64,000 bases of DNA from Epiperipatus broadwayi (taxonomy: Eukaryota; Onychophora; Udeonychophora; Euonychophora; Peripatidae): the NCBI GenBank assembly GCA_028023455.1, contig JAQFVV010012405.1, forward strand, positions 7,979,291 to 8,043,290, given 5' to 3'. The translations under genes and the position numbers were made by a program. Below are positions 49,981-60,708 of the stretch, piece after piece. Numbering within the stretch: the first letter of the stretch is position 1; each line of letters begins with the position of its first letter. A model generated the notes under the pieces. That model was not told the DNA's origin. It did no database searches and saw nothing but the letters and a program-made list of their open reading frames with translations.

Positions 49981-50037
49981 TGATTTCCAATATATGTATT
50001 TCATGCTGAACCAGCATTCATCAGTTGATCCAGATCA
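49981..50037 (-). ncRNA. Intact hammerhead ribozyme, A type, unit 1
   Basis: On the minus strand an outer stem UGAUCU/AAAUCA (one mismatch) and an inner stem UCAA/UUGG, separated by a GGA bulge, form stem I. The core CUGAUGA leads into stem II AUGCUG/CAGCAU with loop GUU, then core GAAA. Stem III AU/AU follows with a four-base loop. The triplet AUA directly precedes UUGG. Every invariant box is intact. The bulge in stem I and the small loop II could make the tertiary contact typical of natural hammerheads. Confidence 0.85.
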
Positions 50038-50462
50038 TTATCTTTCCCCCATATATATATATAATCAGTGCTCAGTTTATATTAAAATAGCAAATCTTCA
50101 AACTTTAATAAACACACTTCAATCTTCTCCACTCTCCAAACTCTTCAGCCATCCATACTATTGAAAAATCTGATGGTGGCATGTTCAAAGCCCCTATTTG
50201 TCAATTTTGTTGTCATGCTCATGTTAATCATAAGTTACTCTGACCCTTCATATGCAGGTCCATAAATACATTTAAGTACACAGAAGAGGCATGGGCAAAA
50301 TATAGGCTGAATATGTAATATTTAAATACCAAGTATATTATATATACTTTTAAGCTAGATGTAATTAAAAGGATTTGAACCCAGACCTTCAAGCTCCCTT
50401 TAATCATCCACTCTATCTCATACAGCCAATACACATGACCACATACATCCAAAAAAAGAAAA

Positions 50463-50519
50463 TGATCTCCAATATACATATTTCATGCTGAACCAGTACT
50501 CATCAGTTAGTCCAGATCA
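50463..50519 (-). ncRNA. Intact hammerhead ribozyme, A type, unit 2
   Basis: Same layout as unit 1: outer stem UGAUCU/AGAUCA perfect, inner stem CUAA/UUGG, core CUGAUGA, stem II GUACUG/CAGCAU with one mismatch, core GAAA and triplet AUA. It should still fold. Confidence 0.8.
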
Positions 50520-50800
50520 TCATCTCCCATATATATATATATATATATATAATCAGTGTTCAGTTTACATTGATAGAAAATCTTTAAACTTTAATGGACA
50601 GGCTTCAATTTTTTTCACTTTCCAATTTTTCAGCTGTCCATATCATTGAAAATCTGATGATGACATATTCAAAGCCACTATTGGCCAATTTTGTTGTCAT
50701 ATCTATGTTGACTGTAAGTGACTTTGACCCCTCATATGCAGGGCCTGGGCAGAATACAGGCTGAATATGTAATACTTAAATACAATTAAACTAAAGGATA

Positions 50801-51175
50801 TGACAACAATATTAGCAAATAGAGGTTTTGAACATGTCATCATCAGATTTTTAATGATATGGACAGCTGAAGAGTGGGGAAGATTTAAGCCTGTCCATTA
50901 AAGTTTGAAGATTTTCTATCTTAATATAAACCAATCATTCATTATATGTGTGTGGAAGATGATGATCTATATCAATTGATGACTGCTGGTTCAGAACAAA
51001 ATATGTATATTGGAGATTATTTATCGTTTGCAGACGTATATGGTCATGTGTATGGGTTATATGAGATAGAGTAGATAACTAGAGGTAACTTGAAGAACTG
51101 GTTCAAATCCCCTCTAATCATATCTAGATTAAAAGTATATATAATATACTTGTATTTAAATATTAGATATAATTT
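50801..51175 (+). mobile_element. A-family element, inverted to its neighbours
   Basis: The plus-strand copy includes TTAAAGTTTGAAGATTTTCT, the ribozyme region, ATGGTCATGTGTATGGG and the tRNA-like end GGTTCAAATCCCC. With the adjoining minus units it forms a minus-minus-plus cluster. Confidence 0.85.
50963..51019 (+). ncRNA. Hammerhead ribozyme relic, A type
   Basis: The first box is UUGAUGA and the second AAAA; both are changed from the intact copies, so it should be inactive. Confidence 0.6.
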
Positions 51176-52955
51176 AATTAAATGAACGGAGCATTATTAA
51201 TTTTTAAAATCAAGCGTGTTTATATTGTTTACAAAACTTTAGTATTTCAATAATTATAATATGTCACTTCTTTGATGTCTACATATACGAACATGTCAGA
51301 ATATGTTTACATTTCATCTCATATTTTTCAGCTGGGTAATATAGATAGAGTAATAAGCGACTGCGTTCATTTCATTCTCAACTTTCAACTATAAAAGCAT
51401 TCATTTTAATACTCACATACACAAGCATATGTATATAATGATAGAATTTTATGCAGTGTAACAAGTAAACAACACTCGTATTATCAAAGTCAATCAGTTT
51501 ACAAACAAAAAAAAATGAATCCACTTTTGTTGCAATGTGATTGACTTTAATATTGGGTGGCATTGCATTAATATAGGTAATATTCAAAGGTTCAATCTGC
51601 CACACGTTATTTATTTGACAGGAATATAAAATTCTATTGTTGTATATATACAGTATATATGTTTGTGTGTTAGTGTTAAAATGAAGCTTTTATAATTGAA
51701 AAATGTGAAAGAGTTTTATAGTTTTCTACTATATAAGAAATTGCTTATTATTCTATCAATTGCTATTGTTATATTCATATTACTCTGCTGATGTAGATGA
51801 GGCTTACACATGTTACATTATATGGATAGATGAAATGTTAAACAGCCTTCATATATCACACTGTAGATCAAATAAATCTCAAATAATAGAATAGAGAAGG
51901 AAAAATCATTGCTTACTAGGACTGCCAATTGCAATTAACAGTTTTTCATTCCTGCTTGCTTTCCATCTAAAAACAACCAGACATCTATTTACTGATCAAA
52001 ATTGGATAGTAAGCTTGTTATTTATGAACAGATAATTTTTTAAAAAATCATTTACCTAACTGAAACCGGAACAAATAAAACAAATAGAAATGAGTTCGAA
52101 TTCAAGTCATGGACATACAAGCCATTGTGCTTCTGCTGCATCCAAAGCTTACTTCATATTTTAAAATTTGTATTGCATTTCAAATTAATGCATATTAATA
52201 ATGTAAAAAAATTATTACAGTATGTAAATATTTACAATGGGAGAAAAAATTGAATTGAGAATGAAAAAGATTAGTAAGCTAATGCTCCGATGATAATAGG
52301 ATAATCTCATATTATGTAATTATCTCAAATCAAGATAAGAATTTGACCTATTTATATAAAATTGTATTAGAGTGATATTTTTATTATTATTCACAATACA
52401 TTTATTGTAAACATAACCCTTTTTAACTATCTAAATAAAATGTAAAAATTAAAATGAAATACAGAACAGTATTATACGTATGGAGTACAAAAGAATAAAT
52501 TTGGATAATTTCATGGTTCGCTAACGCCATTCTTCATGAGAAAAAAAATTTCCTTCATTCCAGCTGTCTCATGAATCAGATTAAAAAATTAGAGACACAT
52601 ACAAAAAAATAGTTTATATATGCATCATGTATATATAGCATCCCTTCTAAGTCTTCAGTTTAAAAATAAGTATTTCTCAAGATAGGGAAACTTTTTTTTT
52701 TAATTTTAAATTTTTGAAGTCATTTGAGTTAAAATATCACGTTGAGATTAGACACTGCATTATTTTTAACAACTTGTATCTAAATTAAAAAAGTTTTTCT
52801 TGGAGAACTCTAAAAAACTGCACACTGTGTTATTAGATAATCCTTTAAGAACGAAGCTATTAAATAAAAAAAAATACTTGACACAGACAAAAGTTTAGAA
52901 ATATAATTAAATAGAAATGTGGTGATGCTATTTTATTTGTACGGAGGTATATTTA
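51176..52955. other. AT-rich DNA, nothing recognised
   Basis: No supported gene. The frame at 51378-51605 has no recognisable domain. Confidence 0.5.
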
Positions 52956-53935
52956 CATCACCCAGGATATTGTCATATTCTGAAGAATATTTATAAAAAT
53001 GCAACAGCAACAATTAGATTACATAATAATACATCACTGAGAAGGATATAAAACAGAGTGACTCCGTATCTTCAAAACTTTTTACAGCAATAATGCAAGA
53101 ATTCTTTTGTAAATTAAAATGGGAAGCTAAAGTAGTAAAAGTAAATGAAGGTTATATAAATCATTAAGATTTGCAGATGATGTAGTCGTTTTTTACAAAT
53201 AATGCTTCAGAGCTTTTAGGAAATGGTGCAAGAGTTATCAGATGAAGGTAGAAAGTATGACTAAAGGTAAATGTTAAAAAGAGTAATGTTCAATGGATTT
53301 TTTCAAAAGATGAAAATAAAGATTGATTATGATGAGTTAAAAGAAGTTAACAACTACAAATACCTTGGTCAGATTATTACTATAGATGGTGACATAATGG
53401 ATGAAATTAATCATAGAATTAAACTTGGCTGGAGCGCTTTTGGTAGAAATAACTTAATATTAAAAAATATATATACCTATGTGTTTGAAAAGGAAGGTTT
53501 TTAATAAATGTGTTTTATCAGTTCTTACTCATGGATCTGAAACTTAATAAAAAAGCAATACAAAGACTTTGGATCACTCAAAGAACTATAAAGAGATGCA
53601 TGTTAAAAATAACAAGAAGACAACAAAAATGCAATACATGGATAAAAACAAACAGGTGTTACTGATATCGTTCAAAGAATTAAAAACTGGAGTTAGGCTG
53701 GACATATTGCTGGAAGAGATGATAACAGATGGACAATTGAAATCTTTAATGGAATTCCAAAAGATTTGCAAATGACCGAAAAAGATACCACATGCAAGAT
53801 GGATAGATGAAAAAAAAGTATGCAGAGCTGATGTGGAAGAGAGGCTAGAGATCAGAGAAGATGGATTGAACTTGGAGAGAATTTTAAACTGTAGTGGATT
53901 GATGATGATTGATAATGATGATGATTATTTGAATA
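52956..53935 (+). pseudogene. RTE/BovB-like LINE, 5'-truncated RT fragment
   Basis: Starts within the reverse transcriptase, where GGATATTGTCATATTCTG aligns with 62977 of the longer copy. The catalytic box FADDVVVF is readable at 53170-53193, the LINE equivalent of YADD. The frame 53271-53504 holds NNYKYLGQIITIDG, the conserved YLG block after the RT palm, and 53569-53775 continues the C-terminus. Stops and frameshifts separate the pieces. The element ends with GTAGTGGATTGATGATGATT and a TGATGA-type tail. 5' truncation is typical of LINE insertion. Confidence 0.85.
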
Positions 53936-53969
53936 CAAGTATAATTTGTATACTTAAAGTTTAAATATA

Positions 53970-54310
53970 ATTTTAGGGGATTTGAATACAGACTTTCAAA
54001 CTACCTTCAGCTATCTACTCTATCTCATACAATAAAACACATGACTACATGGATGAAAAAGATAAATGATCTCCAATATACATATTGCATGCTGAAGATT
54101 TGCTATCTTAATATAAACTAAGCACTGATTGTATATATGTGTGGAAGATAATGATCTGGACCAATTGATGAGTGCTGGTTCAGCATGAAATGTGTATATT
54201 GGAAATCCTTTATCTTTTTCATATGTGTGTGGTCTTATGTATCAGTTATATAAAATAGAGTGAATAACTGAAGGGAGGTTAAAAGTCTGTTCAAATCCTC
54301 TAAAAATTCA
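53970..54310. mobile_element. A-family foldback pair (minus then plus)
   Basis: A minus-strand part with tRNA-like end GGATTTGAATACAG (53980) runs to about 54096, where it switches to a plus-strand copy starting ATTTGCTATCTTAATATAAA and ending GTTCAAATCCTC near 54300. The junction lies within the element, so this is an inverted duplication with unequal arms. Confidence 0.8.
54152..54208 (+). ncRNA. Hammerhead ribozyme, A type, one core change
   Basis: The stems are well kept (UGAUCU outer, CCAA/UUGG inner, stem II GUGCUG/CAGCAU, triplet AUA). The first box reads UUGAUGA instead of CUGAUGA, so activity is unlikely. Confidence 0.65.
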
Positions 54311-55110
54311 AACTTAATTTATGTGTTCCACATACTTTAAACTGTTACTAGTAGTGCACTGATTAGCATGGAAGGCAATATTTCAAGTGATATTTTTTCA
54401 TCTTTCTTTTTAAGAGTTGCTGGTCTGACCAATGATAATCTAGTTCAGGGACTGAAATGGTAATGTTTAGATTTGTGGATATTGAAGGTGAATCTGTAAT
54501 CAAGCATAATATAACACAATTCAAGTCATTTTTTTTTCCTTTTAAGTATTGCTGATTTGAACACTGTCAGCCTGATATAAGGATTGAATAAGTGGCTTTT
54601 AAATTTGCGAATATTGAACCTAAAATGATGCTTTAAGTAATGAGTCCAGCAATACCTGAAGAAAAGGAAGAAAAAAAATTCAAAAATCTCATTTTGTCTA
54701 GTTGTCTAGAGAATCACCACAAATTCAATACTTTTGAATATAAAAATCACCAACTGGCTAAGCCCTTAGTGACTGAAGAATAGAAAAGAAAAATACTATG
54801 TTAAAAATCTTATTGCTAATTGGTTATAGCATCATTTTAAATTCAGTATTCATAAATCTAAAGATCCTTATTTAAATTCTCACTACAACCAGACCAATAA
54901 CACTGGAAGAGAAGAAAAAATATGACTCAAACTATTTTATTGATAAGTTGGTTAGAGTATCATTTTAAATTCAATATTCATGAATTTAAATGTGACTGTT
55001 TCATTCCTCATGTTACTCTGTCATTATAACACCCTGAAGAAAATAGGAAGATAATACCATTTGAAAAATTGTATTACAAACTAACCTGTGCATTGTTTAT
55101 AATAGTTACA
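54305..55110. repeat. Cluster of decayed B-family SINE pieces
   Basis: Several fragments of the B family lie here. A minus piece at 54310-54500 contains TTGCTGGTCTGACCAATGA. Plus pieces at about 54810-54930 and 54945-55110 contain AATTGGTTATAGCATCATTT, AGTTGGTTAGAGTATCATTT and the CCTGAAGAAAATAGGAAG word. They are old and overlap each other. Confidence 0.6.
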
Positions 55111-56800
55111 TGTGTTTAGAAAAAACTATTGTTTTTACTATTCTTATTACATGACCAACAAAATGTAAAGAAGAATTAAAATTTATAGCATGGCTTTAAA
55201 CTTCATATGTTTAAAGTAAATTGTGTTAAGAAGATACTCAAATGTTATTGGTTGGTTGTAGTACTCCAATGACTAATTATTGTACCTGACTTCAATAAGA
55301 GAACTTAATAAATTTCAAAAGATAATTGAATAGATATTGTGCAGGCAATTATATAATATTCAAATACCAAAAAAACAGATCATGTTTGAATTTATAAATC
55401 AGAAATTTTTAACTGAATTTATCATAATCATTTTGAGCTATTACCAATCTATTTCAAGATGAAAGCCTTTCTGAGTTCAATCCAGTTTCCCTCATCTATG
55501 ATTTCCCTACATCATTCCAGCAAAACTTTTTTATTCATCCATCTCCCATATAATCATTTTCTCTATCTTTGGCAATTTCTTGGAATACAATTTAAAGTTT
55601 TATCTGAAGGTAGATTTTATAACTAACCCAAACCATTTTCAATAAATCTCACAATTCTCATTTTTTACATCATCACAATTTTTTTACTTTTTTTAGAAGT
55701 ATTTATATTTTTTCTTCCTTGTTACATTTACTTCTAGAGTACATCATATTAATCCTTTGTGTCAATGTTTTTATTCTTTTTCTAATAATGGTAATTCAGC
55801 TTAATAATTTATATATATTGTACATGCATGAATTACTATTCAATGCAATCTATATTTTAGTTCACAAACATTATTCCAATATCAAATCTAGACACATGTG
55901 TTCTGAAATAAATGTGCAAAAGGAAAGGAGTAATGCCTTATCTTTTATAAGAAGTTACTTTGAAGTGGAAAAACATTTTTGGATGTTATATGTTAATTCA
56001 AAATTTTATTTAATTAATAAAAAAATTGAAATATTTATGGGACTGGAAATACATGTTAATACTATTTACTGGTTGCAAAAGTCAGGTCAGTACTCAATTT
56101 CAGTTCATGGTAAAGTGCCTAACAAGTTTCTCTGGGTGATTCCTGAATCCGTATAAGAAGAAGTCACAGTGTATCACATTGCGTCATGAAAATACTTTAG
56201 GTATATTTGGAGGAAGGCTTTAACCTTCATCATATGTGCCTTGAATGTTTTTAATAGTCAAATAATGTCTTTTTTTTTACTATAGAGAGATCTCTTAAAC
56301 CTCAGCAGAAGTTAGCAACTTTATAAGATAATGCATGCAGGAAAAAATTAATAATAAAAAAACTATGATAATATAATATAAGTAAAAAAAATTATTAATT
56401 TAGCCTAGTTAAATTTTTATAATTTAAAACCTTTTTTCTCTCATAAATATTACACGATTAAATTTTTTTTAACTGAATAAAACATCTTGCCTATTTGCAA
56501 ATATACAACAATTAAAAATATTACAATGGGGAGACAAGAACATAGAAAAAAAATTTTTTAGTGAGACTTCACATTTTCATTGCTTATTTTATTTCATACT
56601 GCTAAATTTTCATAATTTTAAATTACATTTAAAGCATTCTTTCCTCTCATAAATATTAAATAATTAATTTTTTTAATTTGCAAGCTGAAAACAATTAAAA
56701 CTATTGTGCAAGGACTTCTATTATAAGAACCTGTAATATGCATTAATTACACAACAATTAAAACAATTAAAAGAGATATTATGGAATATTTCTATTTATT
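55111..56800. other. AT-rich DNA, one long chance frame
   Basis: A 145-codon plus frame (55719-56156) is the second-longest here. It is hydrophobic at the start (IILILCVNVFILFLIMVI) and has no recognisable domain. Its codons are as AT-rich as the background and no partner exons were seen. I treat it as unsupported, although a lineage-specific small membrane protein cannot be ruled out. Confidence 0.35.
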
Positions 56801-56828
56801 ATTTTTTTTATGTATTTTTTAGTTGTTC

Positions 56829-56862
56829 CTTGATAAAGACTATAAAAGAATATAGTCAAAAC
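56829..56862 (+). ncRNA. Hammerhead-like core relic, Penelope style
   Basis: Reads CUUGAUAAA, then a perfect stem GACUAUA/UAUAGUC with loop AAAGAA, then AAAAC. Two changes would restore the CUGAUGA...GAAAC pattern. Stem I is not evident. Confidence 0.5.
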
Positions 56863-57429
56863 ATTGAAGTATATTATTTTACATTATAATACTTCATATT
56901 ATAATAAATCAAGATGCATAAAGAAGTTTGTGTGTGGTTTGTTGTATATATATTAAAATTAATGGCTTATTTTTAAAATAGAAGAATATGTTTGTTATTT
57001 TTTAATTTATTTGAAGTGTATAAAGTTATTCCAATAAATTGATTATAATGTTATTAAATAATTTACAATTTTAATTATATATAAATATTTAATAACAAAA
57101 CTGATAAATGATAATTATATAATAAAAATACTATATTTAATGCAATATTTTTGAGAGTGATGTGACCCAGAATATTTTTAAATACTTTTATTTAAGTTAG
57201 AAATTCTATGTGTTTACTTATTTGTTTAGGATAAATTTTGAAATAAAAAATTAATATAGTTATATCAAATGGATTTTCTTCAAATTTTGCACATGTTATA
57301 AATCAAAGGCAATGCAATATAGCAATGAAATATTTTGAGATGGTGCTCTTATTTGTTTAATAAGGAAGTGTTGATAAATCAAATTTTAGACATGATATCA
57401 GTTCAGTAAGTTTTCAATGATGCACACAA

Positions 57430-57975
57430 GAGGGTGGTATATAAGAGTTCCAAACTCTCCATATAGTACTGCCACCAAATGCAAGCCTTTATAATCAATG
57501 AATGCAAAAAGTTTGTGCATAAAATACCTGACTATTAATCCAATATTTCTAGACTAGTTTCTAGCTTCTGGATTTTATCAGTGAGAAGCCTTGGATTCAA
57601 GAGCACTGCATCTAGATTGTAGGATCACCTAGATCTTAGGATCTAATACAACTCTCTAATGACCACCTTTTATCTTTAATTATAAAACTAGAAGCCCAAG
57701 ATAAAAACACCATGTTTCCAATCCAAGCCTATTTACTTGTATAGTCACACAGATCTGAACTGAGTTCAGCATCTATACATTTTAATGTGTTTGTTTTTTT
57801 TTTCAAAAAAACCATAGTCATCATTATTCTATGGGCAGAATAGGTATAAAATTGTCAAAAGATCACATGATTATGAAGGCTTGCACTTGGTGGCACTACT
57901 GTATGGAGAGTTTGGTACTCTTATTAACAGCATGTGTAAGGATATGAAATGATGATCATGTGAGGGTGGTATATA
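57430..57975. mobile_element. Foldback F element, copy 9 (long form)
   Basis: Direct repeats GAGGGTGGTATATA lie at 57430-57443 and 57962-57975. The left arm starts at CAAACTCTCCATATAGTA. A ribozyme relic lies on the minus strand at 57546-57587. The B-box-like segment is at 57741-57773 on the minus strand. The right arm has GGTGGCACTACTGTATGGAG, and the outer tail with GATGATCATGTGA is only on the right. The insertion splits the Penelope-like relic. Confidence 0.9.
57546..57587 (-). ncRNA. Hammerhead ribozyme relic, F type
   Basis: The first box is CUGAUAA, the second GAAA and the triplet GUC, but stem I (UUCUCA/UAGAAA) is broken. Confidence 0.55.
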
Positions 57976-58031
57976 TATTTCTAAAAAATCGTAGACTAAA
58001 AAGTGTTAATAATTCATTAAAATATAACTAA

Positions 58032-58448
58032 AACGATAAATTTAATATAGCAGTTAGAACTCCACCTAATTCTAATAGATTGCTTAACAACTCTAAAGAC
58101 CACATTGATCGATCGTTCACCCCACACGTGGTGTACTCTATTGCCTGCCCTCAGGCTGGATGCCATGCTATATATTATGGTGAAACGAAAGCTACAATCA
58201 ATACTAGACTGGCTCAACATATTTACACATTTAACAGAGCTCAGAAAAACAGCAACACGTCATCTGTATTCTTGGAGCATGCTAAACAATCTGGACACAA
58301 CTTCACACCCGCCAATCCCATAATATTGTGCTCAGAATCAAATGATCACAAAAGAAAAATAAAGGAGGCATTTTACATCAATGGAAACATCCATGCCATT
58401 AATAGAAAGGATACTTGCTTCGAGATCTCGAAGAAATGGGCTACGTAA
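58032..58448 (+). pseudogene. GIY-YIG endonuclease domain of a Penelope-like element (C-terminal fragment)
   Basis: An open stretch of 138 codons to the stop at 58446. Penelope-like elements carry a GIY-YIG nuclease after the reverse transcriptase, used for target cleavage. The translation shows the hallmark order: VVYSIACPQAGCHAIYYGET (the GIY...YIG pair as VYSI and YYGET, with two cysteines between), then TRLAQH with the conserved Arg and His, HAKQSGH, and KIKEAFYI with the catalytic-type Glu. An in-frame stop lies just upstream at 58029. There is no Met start, so this is an exon-like or truncated piece. It ends SKKWAT. The reading frame is intact over the whole domain, unlike the LINEs nearby, so this copy is either younger or short. 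The opposite-strand frame at 58017-58220 is a shadow. Confidence 0.85.
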
Positions 58449-58495
58449 TACTAGCTTATTTGAATATTTGTATTTGCATATTTTATTATACATTT

Positions 58496-58540
58496 TATGA
58501 AGGCTATGAATATGAGGCATGGATCCTCAAAAACATTAAG
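58496..58540 (+). ncRNA. Hammerhead-like relic downstream of the GIY-YIG frame
   Basis: UAUGAAGGC, then a hairpin GAGG/CCUC (58514-58517 and 58525-58528), then AAAAACAUUAAG. This resembles a decayed CUGAUGA...GAAAC pair at a Penelope-like terminus. Confidence 0.4.
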
Positions 58541-58570
58541 CCGATAAACTTTAATACTAATTAATATCTT

Positions 58571-59214
58571 CTCTAATTAACAATTATATATTTTATATAT
58601 TGATTGTAAAAGATGCTTTTAAAAATTTTAAACAAACACTTTTTTTAAAAACAAAACAATATCGTAAATGATTTTAAATTTGCACAAATAGGTTTATAAT
58701 ATTCATTTTATATTTTTAATTGGAATAATTATAAAAAAATATCTGAACACTAAAAAGCAGAATAATATTGTAATCTTTTTTTTTTTTTATAAAGTAAACT
58801 TTATTAATAGAAAATTATGTACAACAGAATAAATTTAATTTAAATAACATTTGATATTCAACATATGAAAACCCAGACAATACCATTAGTGTTTTAAAGC
58901 AGATGAAGAATGATGCCAATTTGAAAAAAGTAATATCATCTGTATGTCGATGTGTACTTTATTTACAATTTACAGCCCAATTTTGTCATTTTTTCTAGAT
59001 AAGAATTTGAGAGCATTTAAGTATACATTAAACTACTCTTTATTATTTTTTAAAACAAACATTATAGTTACTGTTATCAAATATTACAGTATTGTGATGA
59101 TATTTAAAGTGTGACTATGCATAATATATGGAAACCACTAATCAACTTTGCTCTCAGAAAACGTGGAGAAATCAGGAGGAACCTCATAGATAAGTATACG
59201 AAATTTCTAGTGGC
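58571..59214. other. AT-rich DNA, nothing recognised
   Basis: No coding, RNA or repeat structure could be supported. Confidence 0.45.
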
Positions 59215-59490
59215 TGTAGCCTTTGAAAGTGTGGTTCAATTGGTTAGAGCATTAGCTTAAAATTCAATACTCAAGAATCTAAAGGTCCAGGTTCGATTTC
59301 CATACTAGTACTTTCACTGGTCAGACCAGCAACACATGAAAAAGAGGGGGAAATAATATCTCTCAAAACATTGTTCATATATTAACCTGTGTGCTATTAT
59401 TAAAAGTTGAATGTATTTGGAGTACTTAAACAAAGTTACATTTTTCTAAAGATATTCAATACTCATTAAATGATTGAAATAGTCTGAAAT
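59215..59490 (+). mobile_element. B-family tRNA-SINE
   Basis: The head has GTTCAATTGGTTAGAGCATT (A-box) and GTCCAGGTTCGATTTCCATA (B-box). The body includes CACTGGTCAGACCAGCAAC, the altered motif ATGAAAAAGAGGGGG, TCTCTCAAAACATTGTTC and the tail TTTTTCTAAAGATATTCAA. No clear target duplication was found. Confidence 0.9.
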
Positions 59491-60057
59491 ATAACTAAAT
59501 AAATCAATTTGTATACTTCCAGAAAGTGATTTTTAAGGCATAATTTTCTTTCATATATTGAAATTGTTGTTATTCTTCATTTTAATTAAAACTGGAATAA
59601 TTACAAAAAAGATCACAATATTAAAAAGTTAAAATTAATATATATAAAACAAATTTTATTATAAATGCTTTTATTTACTGTAAATCCCTCTCCCCCACCC
59701 CCTTTTTTTAACTACAATTAGAGTGCTTATATTTAACTTGAAATAAAAATGTCCACTATACAGAAATTCATTAATTCAATCACTAATTTTTATAACTAGT
59801 CATTGAATTAATTTCTGGACACATCAAATTAATATAAACATTAGTAAAGCAATAACAACAAAAAACGCATATACAGTCGTGAATCAGAATATTAAACCAC
59901 TAAACATCACATGATCACTATTCCTTATGCTAGCACACGGTTCTTAAAAAATGAAAAACTCTCTATACAGTAGTGGCTCTCAGTGCCAACCAAAGTAATC
60001 AGTGGATGCCAGAAGGCTTGTGCATAAAATCCCCATCTAGTAACTACTCATCCAATA

Positions 60058-60099
60058 TCCCCAGACTAGTTTCTGGTTTGTGGCCTTTGTCAGTGAGGA
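60058..60099 (-). ncRNA. Hammerhead ribozyme motif, F type, core mutated
   Basis: Stem I UCCUCA/UGGGGA, box GAAA and triplet GUC are intact. The first box reads CUGACAA, losing G8, which should abolish activity. Confidence 0.6.
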
Positions 60100-60546
60100 G
60101 CTTTGGATCTGAGAGCACTGCACCTAGATCTCAGGATCTAATGCAACCCTCCAGAAGCCACCCTTTACCTCTACTTAACTACAAAACTATGAGAATAAAA
60201 TTGAAAACACAATCTAAGCTTGATAGCTTATACAGTCATATGGGTCTGAACCCAGTTCAGTACCCATATGTTTTGGTGTCTTTGGCTCTTTAACAACCAT
60301 AGTCACTACTATTTTATTAGGCAAGATTGGTGTTAAACCAATAAACATCACATGATCACTATTACTTATGCTAGCACATAACTCTTACTAAAATAGGCAA
60401 AACTCTCTATACAGTAGTGCCACTCAGTGCCAACCAGATTAATCAATGGATGCCAGAAGGCTTGTAGTTAAGTAGAGATAAAAGGTGGCCACTGGAGGAT
60501 TGCGTTAGATCCTAAAATCTAGGTGCAGTGCTCTCAGATCCAAAGC

Positions 60547-60588
60547 TCTTCATTGATGAAGGCCAGAAGCCAGAAACTAGTCTGGGGA
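60547..60588 (+). ncRNA. Hammerhead ribozyme motif, F type, C3 changed
   Basis: Stem I is UCUUCA/UGGGGA, the first box UUGAUGA, stem II GGC/GCC, box GAAA and triplet GUC. Only C3 differs from the intact copy. Confidence 0.65.
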
Positions 60589-60708
60589 TATTGGATGAGT
60601 AGGAACTAGATGGGGATTTTATGGACAGCCTTATGGCATTCATTGTTTACTATGGTTGTCACCGAGTGGCACTACTGTATGGAGAGTTTTGTCTGAATAA
60701 GAATATTT

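Larger units (their letters stand above)
49885..50800 (-). mobile_element. A-family elements, two head-to-tail units of about 480 bp
   Basis: The B-box-like GGATTTGAACCCAG appears at 49890 and 50371, giving a period of about 480 bp. Read on the minus strand, each unit has ATTGGACAACAAAATTG-type sequence, the hammerhead ribozyme, the words GACCACATACATGCAAAAA and ACTCTATCTCATACAG (given as plus strand), and a tRNA-like 3' end. Head-to-tail repeats with one ribozyme per unit are the layout expected of retrozyme-like elements. The 83-codon frame at 50228-50479 is not a gene. Confidence 0.85.
56801..58570 (+). mobile_element. Penelope-like element relic, interrupted by F element
   Basis: The left part holds a hammerhead-like core relic (56829-56862). 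The right part holds the GIY-YIG endonuclease frame (58032-58448) and a second hammerhead-like relic after it (58496-58540). Between them an F element is inserted (57430-57975). The reverse-transcriptase domain is not recognisable. Limits are approximate, and the left relic may belong to a separate insertion. Confidence 0.6.
59881..60708. mobile_element. Foldback F element, copies 10 and 11 (long, two-unit form)
   Basis: Outer repeats GAATCAGAATATTA (59881-59894) and GAATAAGAATATTT (60695-60708) agree at 12 of 14 positions. A first long unit with ribozyme relic (60058-60099, minus) and B-box-like core (60240-60260) is followed by a second tail ACATCACATGATCACT at 60348. A plus-oriented ribozyme motif (60547-60588) and the closing arm follow. 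The 106-codon frame at 59973-60293 is element sequence and not a host gene. Confidence 0.85.

Noticed and set aside
55719-56156. 145-codon open frame as a gene
   Set aside because: No recognisable domain, background codon composition, no exon partners or promoter signal; a hydrophobic start is expected of AT-rich random sequence.
59973-60293. 106-codon frame as a protein
   Set aside because: Entirely inside an F element; similar frames recur in other copies because of repeat sequence.
59895-60694. TTAA-specific piggyBac-type MITE ends for the F family
   Set aside because: TTAA adjoins some tails (TTAAACCACTAAACATC), but flanking 12-14-bp direct repeats and one-sided tails do not fit a 4-bp TTAA duplication.
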